This document shows positions 18,282 to 27,326 of a DNA stretch of 64,000 nt, in pieces. Positions within the stretch are counted from its first letter, which is position 1; the number at the start of each line of letters is the position of its first letter. The notes under the pieces were generated by a model. It did no database searches. It saw only the letters and a program-made list of their open reading frames with translations, and had not been told where the DNA came from. Origin of the DNA: Streptococcus oriscaviae (lineage in GTDB: Bacteria > Bacillota > Bacilli > Lactobacillales > Streptococcaceae); NCBI RefSeq assembly GCF_018137985.1, contig NZ_CP073084.1, forward strand, positions 1,798,001 to 1,862,000, in the 5' to 3' direction. The position numbers and the translations under genes are program-made.

Positions 18282-19586
18282 ATGAAACTTCAAAAACCAA
18301 AAGGAACTCAGGACATTCTTCCGCAGGAGTCTGCCAAGTGGCAGTACGTGGAAGGTTTTGCGCGCAAGCTTTTTGCCCAATACAACTATGCGGAAATTCG
18401 CACGCCCATTTTTGAGCACTATGAGGTCATCAGCCGCTCCGTTGGGGATACAACAGACATCGTGACAAAGGAGATGTACGATTTCTACGATAAGGGCGAC
18501 CGCCACATCACCCTTCGTCCAGAAGGAACAGCACCAGTTGTCCGCTCTTATGTGGAAAACAAGCTCTTTGCCCCAGAAGTGCAAAAACCCTCTAAATTCT
18601 ACTATATGGGCCCTATGTTTCGCTACGAGCGTCCGCAAGCAGGTCGTCTGCGCCAGTTCCATCAGATAGGGGTGGAATGTTTCGGCTCCAGCAATCCAGC
18701 GACCGATGTGGAAACCATTGCAATGGCCTACCAGCTATTTGAGGAGCTGGGGATCCAGCAAGTTACCCTCCACCTCAACAGCCTGGGCAATCCAGAGAGC
18801 CGCGCAGCTTATCGCCAAGCTCTGATTGATTACCTCACTCCGCTCAAGGACCAGTTATCTAAGGACAGTCAGCGCCGCTTGGAGGAAAATCCTCTTCGTG
18901 TCCTAGACTCTAAGGAAAAAGAAGACAAGCAGGCGGTGGAGAATGCTCCCTCTATTTTGGATTATCTGGATGAGGAAAGCACCGCTCACTTTGAAGCGGT
19001 CAAGTCCATGTTGGATAATCTGGGGATTTCCTATGTCATTGACAGCAATATGGTGCGCGGTTTGGACTATTACAACCACACCATTTTTGAGTTTATTACC
19101 CAAGTAGCAGATACCGAGCTGACGATTTGTGCGGGTGGTCGCTACGATGGTTTGGTAGAGTATTTTGGCGGGCCTGCCACGGCTGGTTTTGGCTTTGGGC
19201 TAGGGATTGAACGCCTTATTCTGGTTCTTGACAAGCAAGGAATCAGCCTTCCACTAGACACCCAGTTGGATGTTTACATTGCAGTCTTGGGTCAGGAGGC
19301 CAATAGCGGAGCGCTGGAGCTGGTTCAAGCTTTACGCAGACAAGGATTTAAAGCCGAACGTGATTATCTGGATCGCAAGCTCAAGGCCCAATTTAAATCA
19401 GCAGATGTTTTCGGCGCAAAATGTATCATTACGTTGGGGAGCAGCGAAATCGAGACAGGTCAGGTGCTCGTTAAAAACAACCAGACCCGGACACAGCTGG
19501 AAACAAGCTTGGCCCAAGTAAAGAGCGATTTCCAAACAATTATGGATCAATTAGCTGAGTCTAAGATAAAAAAACTTCTCCTCTAA
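18282..19586 (+). CDS. hisS: Histidyl-tRNA synthetase
   Basis: Class II aminoacyl-tRNA synthetase that charges tRNA-His. The 434-residue protein begins [14 protein letters not shown] and shows motif 2 ([17 protein letters not shown]), the histidine-specific box [11 protein letters not shown] and motif 3 ([11 protein letters not shown]); the C-terminal 100 residues are the anticodon-binding domain. An in-frame stop lies two codons before the ATG, so this start is fixed, yet there is no clear Shine-Dalgarno sequence in front of it, which is unusual for this genome. It is followed by a strong terminator. Confidence 0.97.
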   Translation: MKLQKPKGTQDILPQESAKWQYVEGFARKLFAQYNYAEIRTPIFEHYEVISRSVGDTTDIVTKEMYDFYDKGDRHITLRPEGTAPVVRSYVENKLFAPEVQKPSKFYYMGPMFRYERPQAGRLRQFHQIGVECFGSSNPATDVETIAMAYQLFEELGIQQVTLHLNSLGNPESRAAYRQALIDYLTPLKDQLSKDSQRRLEENPLRVLDSKEKEDKQAVENAPSILDYLDEESTAHFEAVKSMLDNLGISYVIDSNMVRGLDYYNHTIFEFITQVADTELTICAGGRYDGLVEYFGGPATAGFGFGLGIERLILVLDKQGISLPLDTQLDVYIAVLGQEANSGALELVQALRRQGFKAERDYLDRKLKAQFKSADVFGAKCIITLGSSEIETGQVLVKNNQTRTQLETSLAQVKSDFQTIMDQLAESKIKKLLL

Positions 19587-19588
19587 AG

Positions 19589-19629
19589 AAAAACAGAGAT
19601 TCACGTTTTGTGTGAGTCTCTGTTTTAGT
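19589..19629 (+). terminator. hisS terminator
   Basis: AAACAGAGA...TCAC pairs with GTGA...TCTCTGTTT around a short loop, followed by T residues. Confidence 0.85.
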
Positions 19630-19874
19630 TTTGAGCCCCTTCTGAGGTGCTGCATCAGGATAATCTGCCTTATAACTCCTGATTACCTGTTCAAGACCTA
19701 TCTCTGTTTTTCGGATGAGTAGCAGGAGTTTCCTGCTGCTCTTTTTTCGGATAAAAGAGGGAGAATTTCCTTGTGAAAGAAAAAAAGTTCGGAAAAAAAG
19801 TTCACAAAGAAAGCAAGGGAAAGCTATGTTTTAGCCGGATTTGCAGAGTAAGTTCACAAAATAGGAAAAATAAT
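19630..19874. other. Gap between hisS and the adhE promoter
   Basis: No gene is seen. A second strong hairpin with a T run lies at 19717-19747 (AGCAGGA against TCCTGCT), with no obvious gene in front of it, so a short RNA could end there. TTCACAAA half-sites near 19800 and 19853 resemble half of the Rex box. Confidence 0.45.
19717..19747 (+). terminator. Orphan terminator-like hairpin upstream of adhE
   Basis: GAG-AGCAGGA pairs with TCCTGCT-CTC, followed by six T residues. No coding sequence precedes it within 90 bases apart from hisS, which has its own terminator. Confidence 0.6.
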
Positions 19875-19947
19875 TTGTGAAATATTTAACAAACACTTTA
19901 CAAGAACGAAAAAATAGTGTAGAATGTTTTTGTGAAAAAGTTAACAA
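19875..19947 (+). promoter_or_regulatory. adhE promoter with two Rex boxes
   Basis: -35 TTTACA at 19897-19902 and -10 TAGAAT at 19920-19925, 17 bases apart. Two sites of Rex type, TTGTGAAATATTTAACAA (19875-19892) and TTGTGAAAAAGTTAACAA (19930-19947), flank the promoter. Rex senses NADH/NAD and represses fermentative alcohol dehydrogenase genes. Confidence 0.8.
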
Positions 19948-19986
19948 AGTTTGTTGACTAGAAATTAAACTATTGGAGGAAACCAA

Positions 19987-22635
19987 ATGGCTGAGAAAAA
20001 AGTATCACCAGAAGAAAAGTTGCTAGAGGCTCGCGCACATGTTGATGAGCTTGTTCAAAAAGGGTTAGTTGCCTTGGAGGAGTTCCGCCTGCTTGACCAA
20101 GAACAAGTGGACTACATTGTAGCTAAAGCATCTGTGGCAGCTCTTGATCAACATGGTGTTTTGGCTCAACATGCTCATGAAGAAACTGGCCGTGGTGTCT
20201 TTGAAGACAAGGCGACAAAAAACCTCTTTGCTTGTGAGCACGTTGTTAACAATATGCGTGGTGTTAAAACAGTTGGCGTTATCGAAGATGATGAAGTGAC
20301 TGGTTTGACCTTGATTGCTGAGCCAGTTGGTGTTATCTGTGGGGTTACTCCAACAACCAACCCAACTTCAACTGCAATCTTTAAATCATTGATTGCTTTG
20401 AAGACTCGTAACCCAATCGTCTTTGCCTTCCACCCATCTGCACAAGAATCATCTGCTCACGCAGCGCGCGTTGTGTATGAAGCAGCGGTAGCGGCAGGTG
20501 CGCCTGAAAACTGTATCCAGTGGATTACAAAACCATCAATGGAAGCAACTTCTGAATTGATGAAACACGACGGTATTGCAACGATTCTTGCGACCGGTGG
20601 TAACGCTATGGTGCGTGCAGCATACTCATGCGGTAAACCAGCTCTTGGTGTAGGTGCCGGTAACGTACCAGCCTATGTTGAAAAATCTGCAAACATCCGT
20701 CAAGCAGCTCACGACATCGTAATGTCTAAGTCATTTGACAATGGTATGGTCTGTGCATCTGAGCAGGCAGTTATCGTGGACAAAGACATCTATGATGAAT
20801 TTGTGAATGAATTCAAATCTTACCACACTTACTTCGTCAACAAAAAAGAAAAAGCGCTTCTGGAAGAGTTCTGCTTCGGCGTGAAAGCAAACAGCAAGAA
20901 CTGTGCAGAAGGTAAATTGAACGCTGATATCGTTGGTAAACCTGCAGCTTGGATTGCTGAGCAAGCTGGTTTCAAAGTACCAGAAGGCACTAACATTTTG
21001 GCGGCAGAAGTAGCTGAAATCGGTGAAAAGGAGCCTCTTACTCGTGAAAAATTGTCACCAGTTATCGCTGTCTTGAAAGTTGAAGGCCGTGAAGAAGGTC
21101 TGGAAGCAGCTCGTCAAATGGTTGAATTCCACGGGCTTGGTCACTCTGCAGCTATCCACACAGAAGATGCAGACTTGGCGAAAGAATTTGGAACACGCGT
21201 GAAAGCTATCCGTGTTATCTGGAACTCTCCATCTACCTTCGGTGGTATCGGTGACGTTTATAACGCCTTCCTTCCATCTCTTACTCTCGGATGTGGTTCT
21301 TATGGACGTAACTCAGTAAGTGACAACGTAAGTGCCCTTAACTTGCTCAACATCAAGAAAGTAGGAAGACGGAGAAACAATATGCAGTGGTTTAAAGTTC
21401 CAGCGAAAATTTACTTTGAACGTGACTCAATCCAATATCTCCAAAAAATGGCAGATGTTGAGAAAGTCATGATCGTAGCCGATGAAATGGTTGTGAAGCT
21501 CGGCTTTGTTCAACGCGTTATCGAACAGCTTCAATTGCGCTCAAACAAGGTGATGTATACAGTCTTCTCAGACATCGAACCAGATCCAGACATCACAACT
21601 GTTGAGCGTGGTGCAGAAGCGATGAAAGCCTTCAAACCAGACACAATCGTTGCTATCGGTGGTGGTTCTGTAATGGATGCTGCGAAAATCATGTGGTTCT
21701 TCTATGAGCAACCAGAAGTGGACTTCCGTGACTTGGTTCAAAAATTCATGGACATCCGTAAACGTGCCTTCAAGTTCCCAGAATTGGGTGAAAAGGCTAA
21801 GTACGTTGGTATTCCAACAACATCTGGTACCGGTTCAGAAGTAACACCATTTGCCGTTATCTCAGACAAGAAGAACAACCGCAAGTACCCACTTGCAGAC
21901 TACTCATTGACTCCAACCATCGCGATTGTGGATCCAGCCTTCGTTATGAGTGTGCCAGACTTCGTAGCAGCAGATACTGGTATGGACGTATTGACCCACG
22001 CGACAGAAGCCTATGTGTCAACAGTTGCCAATGACTACACAGACGGTTTGGCTCTTCAAGCAATCAAGTTGGTATTTGAAAACCTTGAAAAATCTGTTAA
22101 AGAAGCAGACTGGACTTCTCGTGAGAAGATGCACAACGCTTCAACAATGGCAGGTATGGCCTTTGCCAACGCCTTCCTAGGTATTTCTCACTCTATGGCT
22201 CACAAACTTGGTGGACGTTTCCACACAGTTCACGGTCGTACCAACGCTATCTTGCTTCCATACGTTATCCGTTACAACGGTACTCGTCCAGCTAAGACCG
22301 CTACATGGCCTAAGTACAACTACTACCGTGCGGATGAGAAGTACCAAGACATCGCAAAAATGCTTGGACTTCCAGCTTCAACTCCAGAAGAAGGTGTAGC
22401 ATCTTACGCTAAAGCTGTTTATGAGTTGGGTGAGCGCGTCGGCATCAAGATGAACTTGAAAGACCAAGGCGTTGATGAGAAAGAACTCAAGAAATACTCT
22501 CGTGAGTTGGCTCTTCTTGCCTACGAAGATCAATGTACACCTGCTAACCCACGCTTGGCAATGGTTGACCATATGCAAGAAATCATCGAAGATGCTTACT
22601 ATGGTTACAAAAAGCGTCCAGGTCGTATCAAATAA
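19987..22635 (+). CDS. adhE: Bifunctional acetaldehyde-CoA/alcohol dehydrogenase
   Basis: Converts acetyl-CoA to acetaldehyde and then to ethanol, using two NADH, for redox balance in fermentation. The 882-residue fusion has an N-terminal CoA-acylating aldehyde dehydrogenase domain (about 1-440, catalytic cysteine in NGMVCASEQAV) and a C-terminal iron-type alcohol dehydrogenase domain (about 455-880, GGGSVMDAAK for NAD binding; metal histidines in HATEAY, SHSMAHKLGG and HTVHGRTNA). The start follows TTGGAGGA. It is monocistronic and controlled by the two Rex boxes. Codon usage is highly optimised, as expected for an abundant enzyme. Confidence 0.97.
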   Translation: MAEKKVSPEEKLLEARAHVDELVQKGLVALEEFRLLDQEQVDYIVAKASVAALDQHGVLAQHAHEETGRGVFEDKATKNLFACEHVVNNMRGVKTVGVIEDDEVTGLTLIAEPVGVICGVTPTTNPTSTAIFKSLIALKTRNPIVFAFHPSAQESSAHAARVVYEAAVAAGAPENCIQWITKPSMEATSELMKHDGIATILATGGNAMVRAAYSCGKPALGVGAGNVPAYVEKSANIRQAAHDIVMSKSFDNGMVCASEQAVIVDKDIYDEFVNEFKSYHTYFVNKKEKALLEEFCFGVKANSKNCAEGKLNADIVGKPAAWIAEQAGFKVPEGTNILAAEVAEIGEKEPLTREKLSPVIAVLKVEGREEGLEAARQMVEFHGLGHSAAIHTEDADLAKEFGTRVKAIRVIWNSPSTFGGIGDVYNAFLPSLTLGCGSYGRNSVSDNVSALNLLNIKKVGRRRNNMQWFKVPAKIYFERDSIQYLQKMADVEKVMIVADEMVVKLGFVQRVIEQLQLRSNKVMYTVFSDIEPDPDITTVERGAEAMKAFKPDTIVAIGGGSVMDAAKIMWFFYEQPEVDFRDLVQKFMDIRKRAFKFPELGEKAKYVGIPTTSGTGSEVTPFAVISDKKNNRKYPLADYSLTPTIAIVDPAFVMSVPDFVAADTGMDVLTHATEAYVSTVANDYTDGLALQAIKLVFENLEKSVKEADWTSREKMHNASTMAGMAFANAFLGISHSMAHKLGGRFHTVHGRTNAILLPYVIRYNGTRPAKTATWPKYNYYRADEKYQDIAKMLGLPASTPEEGVASYAKAVYELGERVGIKMNLKDQGVDEKELKKYSRELALLAYEDQCTPANPRLAMVDHMQEIIEDAYYGYKKRPGRIK

Positions 22636-22687
22636 TCACCTCTAATAATCTAATTTCTCGTCAGTCTTCGATAGACTGATGGCCAAG

Positions 22688-22713
22688 ACTCCCTGCTTGA
22701 GTAGGGAGTTTTT
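22688..22713 (+). terminator. adhE terminator
   Basis: ACTCCCTGCTTGAGTAGGGA and following T-rich bases: ACTCCCT pairs with AGGGAGT, followed by TTTTT. A smaller hairpin (22663-22681) lies in front of it. Confidence 0.85.
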
Positions 22714-22795
22714 GTATGGGCGCTTGCTTTTTTGAAGGAGCAAAATACAGACAAGCCTATGATATAATAAGTCTAGATTATTGAAGGAGGCCGTT

Positions 22796-23161
22796 ATGGC
22801 AGAAATAAGCACGCTTGCTTGGACCTTTATCAAAGAATGCCCAACTCCGACGGATGTTTCCCACCTTTTGTTAAAAGGTGAGGAAGTGAAAGCGGCATAT
22901 GAAACGATTCGTGATAAGGCCCTATTTACCAACAAACGTTTGATTGTCCGTGATGCCCAAGGACTGACAGGAAAGAAGATTGAAACCTACTCTCTCCCTT
23001 ACAGCTCCATTTTGATGTGGTCAACAGAAAATGCGGGCAATTTCTTGGACTTTAGTTCTGAAGTGCAACTCTGGACCAAGATAGGCAAAATAAAAATCCA
23101 TCTGAAAAAGGATATTGACCTTCTTGAGCTGGATTGTCTCTTTGCAGAAGTGATTTTGTAA
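22796..23161 (+). CDS. Bacterial PH-domain protein
   Basis: A 121-residue cytoplasmic protein with the bacterial pleckstrin-homology-like fold (bPH/YvbH type): GEEVKAAYETIRDKALFTNK followed by RLIVRDAQGLTGKKIETYSLPY-type strands and a C-terminal helix. Function of the family is largely unknown. The true start is the ATG at 22796 after AAGGAGG; a TATAAT -10 is seen at 22763-22768. It stands alone between two terminators. Confidence 0.85.
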   Translation: MAEISTLAWTFIKECPTPTDVSHLLLKGEEVKAAYETIRDKALFTNKRLIVRDAQGLTGKKIETYSLPYSSILMWSTENAGNFLDFSSEVQLWTKIGKIKIHLKKDIDLLELDCLFAEVIL

Positions 23162-23185
23162 GGCAAAAAAGTGTAAAATAAGGAG

Positions 23186-23210
23186 AAACCGGACTTTTGT
23201 CTGGTTTTTT
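23186..23210 (+). terminator. Terminator after the bPH gene
   Basis: AACCGGAC pairs with GTCTGGTT (one G-T), followed by TTTT. Confidence 0.75.
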
Positions 23211-23277
23211 GTAATATATTGCCAATTTTCTGTCAAATTGTGGTAAAATGGATAAAATATGATTTTTGGGGAAGAAC

Positions 23278-24765
23278 ATGACACTAGTTTATCAATCAAC
23301 ACGCGATGCACACAATCGAGTTTCTGCTAGTCAGGCTATCTTAGAAGGCTTGGCAGCTGATGGTGGTTTGTTTACGCCTGTCAGCTATCCGCAGGTGGAG
23401 CTGGATTTCAACAAACTCAAGGACGCTTCTTATCAGGAAGTGGCGAAATTGATTTTATCTGCATTTTTAGATGATTTTACCTCTGAGGAGTTGGATTACT
23501 GTATTGAGAACGCTTATGACAGTAAGTTCGATACACCGGCTATTGCTCCTGTGGTCAAACTTAAGGGGCGGTATAACTTAGAACTTTTCCGCGGCTCGAC
23601 GATTGCCTTTAAGGACATGGCCTTGTCTATCCTGCCTTACTTTATGACCACTGCCGCGAAAAAACATGGTCTGAAGAACAAGATTGTTATTTTGACGGCT
23701 ACTTCTGGTGATACAGGCAAGGCTGCGATGGCTGGTTTTGCGGATGTTCCAGGAACAGAGATTATCGTCTTTTATCCGCGTGACGGGGTATCCAAGGTGC
23801 AGGAGTTGCAGATGACGACGCAACTTGGCAACAATACTCATGTGGTCGCTATTGACGGGAACTTTGACGACGCTCAGACCAATGTGAAGAACATGTTTAA
23901 TGATGAGGAGCTTCGCGCCAAGTTGGCAGACAAGAATTTGCAGTTCTCATCGGCCAACTCGATGAATATCGGTCGCTTGGTGCCACAGATTGTCTACTAT
24001 GTTTACGCTTATGCTCAATTGGTCAAGAGTGGAGATATTCAGGCTGGTGACAAGGTCAATTTCACGGTTCCAACAGGCAACTTCGGAAATATTCTGGCGG
24101 CCTATTATGCCAAGCAAATCGGCCTTCCTGTCGGCAAGTTGATTTGTGCTTCCAACGACAACAATGTTTTGACAGATTTCTTTGCGACAGGTGTTTATGA
24201 CAAGAAACGGGCTTTCCGCGTGACGACCAGCCCATCGATGGACATCTTGGTGTCATCCAACTTAGAGCGTTTGATTTTCCATCTTTTTGGAAATGATGCT
24301 GCAAAGACTGCTGAGTTAATGGCAGCCTTGAATACAGTGGGGCAGTATGACATTCAAGGAGCTGACGCGGATATTCTATCTCTCTTTGATGCGGCCTTTG
24401 CGACAGAAGCTGAAACGGCTGCTGAAATCAAGCGTGTCTTTGAGGAGTCAGCTTATATCGAGGATCCGCATACGGCCGTGGCTTCAGCTGTCTATAAACA
24501 GTATGTGGAAAAAACGGGAGATCAAACTCCGACGGTTATTGCTTCAACAGCTAGTCCGTACAAGTTTCCGGTTGTTGCCGTGGAGGCTGTTACAGGCGAG
24601 TCAGGCTTGACAGATTTTGAAGCCCTTGCCAAGCTTCATGCCATCTCAGGTGTTGCTGTTCCGCCAGCAGTTGATGGTCTTGAAACAGCTCCAGTCCGTC
24701 ACAAGACGGTGGTAGCAGCAGATCAGATGCAAGCGGAAGTTGAGCGGTATCTGGGACTTGAATAA
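23278..24765 (+). CDS. thrC: Threonine synthase
   Basis: PLP enzyme that turns O-phosphohomoserine into threonine. The 495-residue protein matches the long form of threonine synthase. The PLP lysine is in STIAFKDMALS; LTATSGDTGKAAMAGF and TVPTGNFGN bind the cofactor phosphate. The ATG at 23278 (MTLVYQSTRD) is preceded by TGGGGAAGAA; an earlier GTG-type start would add four residues. No other threonine genes are adjacent. Confidence 0.96.
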   Translation: MTLVYQSTRDAHNRVSASQAILEGLAADGGLFTPVSYPQVELDFNKLKDASYQEVAKLILSAFLDDFTSEELDYCIENAYDSKFDTPAIAPVVKLKGRYNLELFRGSTIAFKDMALSILPYFMTTAAKKHGLKNKIVILTATSGDTGKAAMAGFADVPGTEIIVFYPRDGVSKVQELQMTTQLGNNTHVVAIDGNFDDAQTNVKNMFNDEELRAKLADKNLQFSSANSMNIGRLVPQIVYYVYAYAQLVKSGDIQAGDKVNFTVPTGNFGNILAAYYAKQIGLPVGKLICASNDNNVLTDFFATGVYDKKRAFRVTTSPSMDILVSSNLERLIFHLFGNDAAKTAELMAALNTVGQYDIQGADADILSLFDAAFATEAETAAEIKRVFEESAYIEDPHTAVASAVYKQYVEKTGDQTPTVIASTASPYKFPVVAVEAVTGESGLTDFEALAKLHAISGVAVPPAVDGLETAPVRHKTVVAADQMQAEVERYLGLE

Positions 24766-24771
24766 AGATAG

Positions 24772-24797
24772 GAAAAGGGGCGGAAACGCCCTTTTGC
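24772..24797 (+). terminator. Terminator after thrC
   Basis: AAAAGGGGCG-GAAA-CGCCCTTTT hairpin followed by TGCTTT. It lies only 13 bases before the next start codon. Confidence 0.75.
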
Positions 24798-24810
24798 TTT
24801 ACGGAGAGAT

Positions 24811-26106
24811 ATGAAAAAAAGATACAAGGATATTTTGCAGATAGCCCTGCCGGCTATGGTAGAAAATATGTTGCAGATGTTGATGGGGATGGTGGATTCC
24901 TACCTAGTAGCCTTTTTGGGATTGGTTGCTCTGTCTGGTGTTTCTGTCGCCAATAATGTTCTAGCTATCTACCAAGCGATTTTCATTGCCCTAGGAGCAG
25001 CTCTTTCTGCCTACTTAGGGCAAACCGTTGGAAAAAAAGACCAGGCTCTTCTTTCTCAACAGTTGACAGAAGGGGTGAAACTGACCCTTTTGCTCAGTCT
25101 TATTCTGGGAGTCTTATCCATACTTTTAGGCCCAAATTTGTTGCTTTGGATGGGAGCTGAAAAAGAGGTTGCAGAAGCTGGCGGACTCTATCTGGTATTA
25201 GTGGGAGGAGCGGTCGGCTGTTTAGGGTTCATGACCAGTCTCGGCGCTATTTTGCGGGCGACTGGGCGGGTTCGGCTGCCCATGTATGTCAGCCTCTTGT
25301 CCAATCTGCTCAACGCCCTCTTGTCTGCTCTGGCTGTTTTCGTTCTGAAGGCTGGTATTGCAGGGGTGGCTTGGGGAACCATCCTATCCCGTCTTATCGG
25401 TTGCTTGATTCTCTGGTATTTTGTAAAAATTCCTTTGGGCAAACCGAGCTGGAAGTTGGATAGGCAGTTGTTGCGTCTGGCCCTGCCTGCAGCTGGGGAA
25501 CGCCTGATGATGCGGCTAGGAGATTTGGTGGTGGTAGGGATGATTGTTAGCCTAGGTACGGCTGTGGTAGCAGGAAATAGCATCGGTGAAACCTTGACCC
25601 AGTTTAACTATATGCCCGGCTTGGGTCTTGCTACAGCAACTATCATCCTGACTGCTCAGGAAAAAGGTCGTGCAGATTGGCGCGAGATTCGTGCGCTAGG
25701 ACGGGCTAGTCTGTTTCTTGCGCTCCTTTCCATGGGCTTGGTTGGGCTGTTGATCTTTGTTGGTCGTCAGCCGCTTCTTGCCCTCTACACGACAGATGCA
25801 CAAGCTACGACGGCGGGTCAACTGGTTATTTTATTTTGCTTGATAGGCTTGCCGGCAACAGCCGCAACTCTAATCTTCACCGCCCTTTGGCAAGGCTTGG
25901 GGAATGCCAAACTCCCTCTTTATGCAACGACAATCGGGATGTGGCTGGTAAGAATTGTTGGGGCTTATATTTTACTGACGGTTTTTCAGTTGGGTCTTGC
26001 AGCTATCTGGATTGGAACGATTGTGGACAATGTGTTCCGAGCCGTTTTCTTATCACTTTGTTTCCGGCGGGAACTGAGAAAACATGGGGAAGGTCTATTA
26101 AACTGA
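24811..26106 (+). CDS. MATE-family multidrug efflux transporter
   Basis: Membrane exporter of drugs or metabolites driven by a Na+ or H+ gradient. The 431-residue protein has about 12 hydrophobic segments in two MatE repeats (about 10-170 and 225-390). The first helix begins IALPAMVENMLQMLMGMVDS, a typical NorM/DinF-like start. The start follows ACGGAGAG. Substrate cannot be told. It may receive some readthrough from thrC. Confidence 0.9.
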   Translation: MKKRYKDILQIALPAMVENMLQMLMGMVDSYLVAFLGLVALSGVSVANNVLAIYQAIFIALGAALSAYLGQTVGKKDQALLSQQLTEGVKLTLLLSLILGVLSILLGPNLLLWMGAEKEVAEAGGLYLVLVGGAVGCLGFMTSLGAILRATGRVRLPMYVSLLSNLLNALLSALAVFVLKAGIAGVAWGTILSRLIGCLILWYFVKIPLGKPSWKLDRQLLRLALPAAGERLMMRLGDLVVVGMIVSLGTAVVAGNSIGETLTQFNYMPGLGLATATIILTAQEKGRADWREIRALGRASLFLALLSMGLVGLLIFVGRQPLLALYTTDAQATTAGQLVILFCLIGLPATAATLIFTALWQGLGNAKLPLYATTIGMWLVRIVGAYILLTVFQLGLAAIWIGTIVDNVFRAVFLSLCFRRELRKHGEGLLN

Positions 26107-26107
26107 G

Positions 26108-26135
26108 GAAGTTGATGCCAATCGACTTCTTTTTT
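26108..26135 (+). terminator. Terminator after the MATE gene
   Basis: GAAGTTGA pairs with TCGACTTC, followed by a T run. Confidence 0.75.
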
Positions 26136-26357
26136 AGTGTCAAAAATAGCGACAGCCTGCCTAACAAACAACAATGCCAGTGGCAAGTTAGAAAGTTTTC
26201 AGCTCATTTCCAAACTCTTGCGGAAGAATGGCTATTTTCTTTTTTCAATTGTCTATAAAATGATATAATATGAGTGATTGCTTAAGAAGAAGGATTAGAA
26301 CGGCCTTTTTGGTGAAAAGTCTTGACAAAGTTGAGAATAAGAAAAGATAGGAGCCCT

Positions 26358-26385
26358 CAATCCTGTGAACGATTCACTAGGATTG
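26358..26385 (+). promoter_or_regulatory. Leader hairpin ahead of the mevalonate operon
   Basis: CAATCCT at 26358-26364 pairs with AGGATTG at 26379-26385, with GTGAA/TTCAC inside. It ends 13 bases before the start codon and just in front of the AAGGAG site, so it could affect translation of mvaK1. A TATAAT -10 lies near 26263. No known riboswitch class is recognised. Confidence 0.4.
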
Positions 26386-26398
26386 ACAAGGAGAGAGT

Positions 26399-27325
26399 AT
26401 GCAAGCAGTTGGAAAAGCAACAGGAAAAATTATTTTAATGGGGGAGCATGCAGTGGTCTACGGTCAACCAGCCATCGCTATGCCTTTTTCTGCTGTTGAA
26501 ATTGTCGCAACAGTAAGCTCTAAAGGAGAGGCTCTGTCGGTAACCTGTGATTTTTATCAGGGCTTGGTGCATGAGATGCCCAAGATTTGGGAGAGTCTCA
26601 AGCATGCCATCCGCTTTTCTCTCTATCGCATCGGGGCTCCGACAGATCCGGCTATTCATGTGGAAATTCGCTCAACGATTCCAGCAGAGCGGGGAATGGG
26701 CTCCAGTGCGGCAGTGGCGGTAGCAGTCGCCCGCTCTCTCTTTGCCTATTACAAAAAGGAGCTGACCGATCAGGAGCTTTGGGATATTGTTCAGTCCTCG
26801 GAGAAAATTGCCCACGGAAATCCGTCAGGAATTGATGCGACGACTACCAGTGGAAAATCGCCTGTTTTCTTTATCAAGGGCCATCCAATCCAACCCTTGA
26901 CTATCCAGCTCGATGCCCATCTAGTGGTGGCCGATACAGGAAAAACAGGGCATACCTTGGAAGCCATCACCGATGTGGCTGTCTTGTGGCGGCAAAAAAA
27001 TGAGGTCAAAAATTGGCTTGAAGCCTTGGGGGAGCTGACCCTGGGAGCCAAAGAAGATTTGGCAGAAAATCGTGCAGAAAGTCTAGGCAACAAGATGAAC
27101 CAAGCCCACCATTATCTTCAGCAATTGGGAGTTTCAGATGAGCAACTGGATCATCTGGTAGCTGTTGCTAGGCAGACAGGTGCTCTGGGGGCCAAGTTGA
27201 CAGGAGGCGGCCGTGGTGGCTGCATGATTGCACTAGCCAAGGATCAAGAAGCAGCTGATAGGATTGTTGCAGCCCTGCAGGAGGCAGGTGCCAAACAGAC
27301 TTGGATTCAATACTTAGGAGAATAA
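26399..27325 (+). CDS. mvaK1: Mevalonate kinase
   Basis: Phosphorylates mevalonate to mevalonate 5-phosphate, first of three GHMP enzymes that lead to isopentenyl diphosphate. 308 residues. GHMP ATP-binding motif PAERGMGSSAAVAVAVA at about 96-112; LTGGGRGGCMIAL is the C-terminal GHMP motif. The N-terminus (GKATGKIILMGEHAVVYGQP) is typical. The start follows AAGGAGAGAGT. One base separates its stop from mvaD. Confidence 0.96.
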   Translation: MQAVGKATGKIILMGEHAVVYGQPAIAMPFSAVEIVATVSSKGEALSVTCDFYQGLVHEMPKIWESLKHAIRFSLYRIGAPTDPAIHVEIRSTIPAERGMGSSAAVAVAVARSLFAYYKKELTDQELWDIVQSSEKIAHGNPSGIDATTTSGKSPVFFIKGHPIQPLTIQLDAHLVVADTGKTGHTLEAITDVAVLWRQKNEVKNWLEALGELTLGAKEDLAENRAESLGNKMNQAHHYLQQLGVSDEQLDHLVAVARQTGALGAKLTGGGRGGCMIALAKDQEAADRIVAALQEAGAKQTWIQYLGE

Positions 27326-27326
27326 G

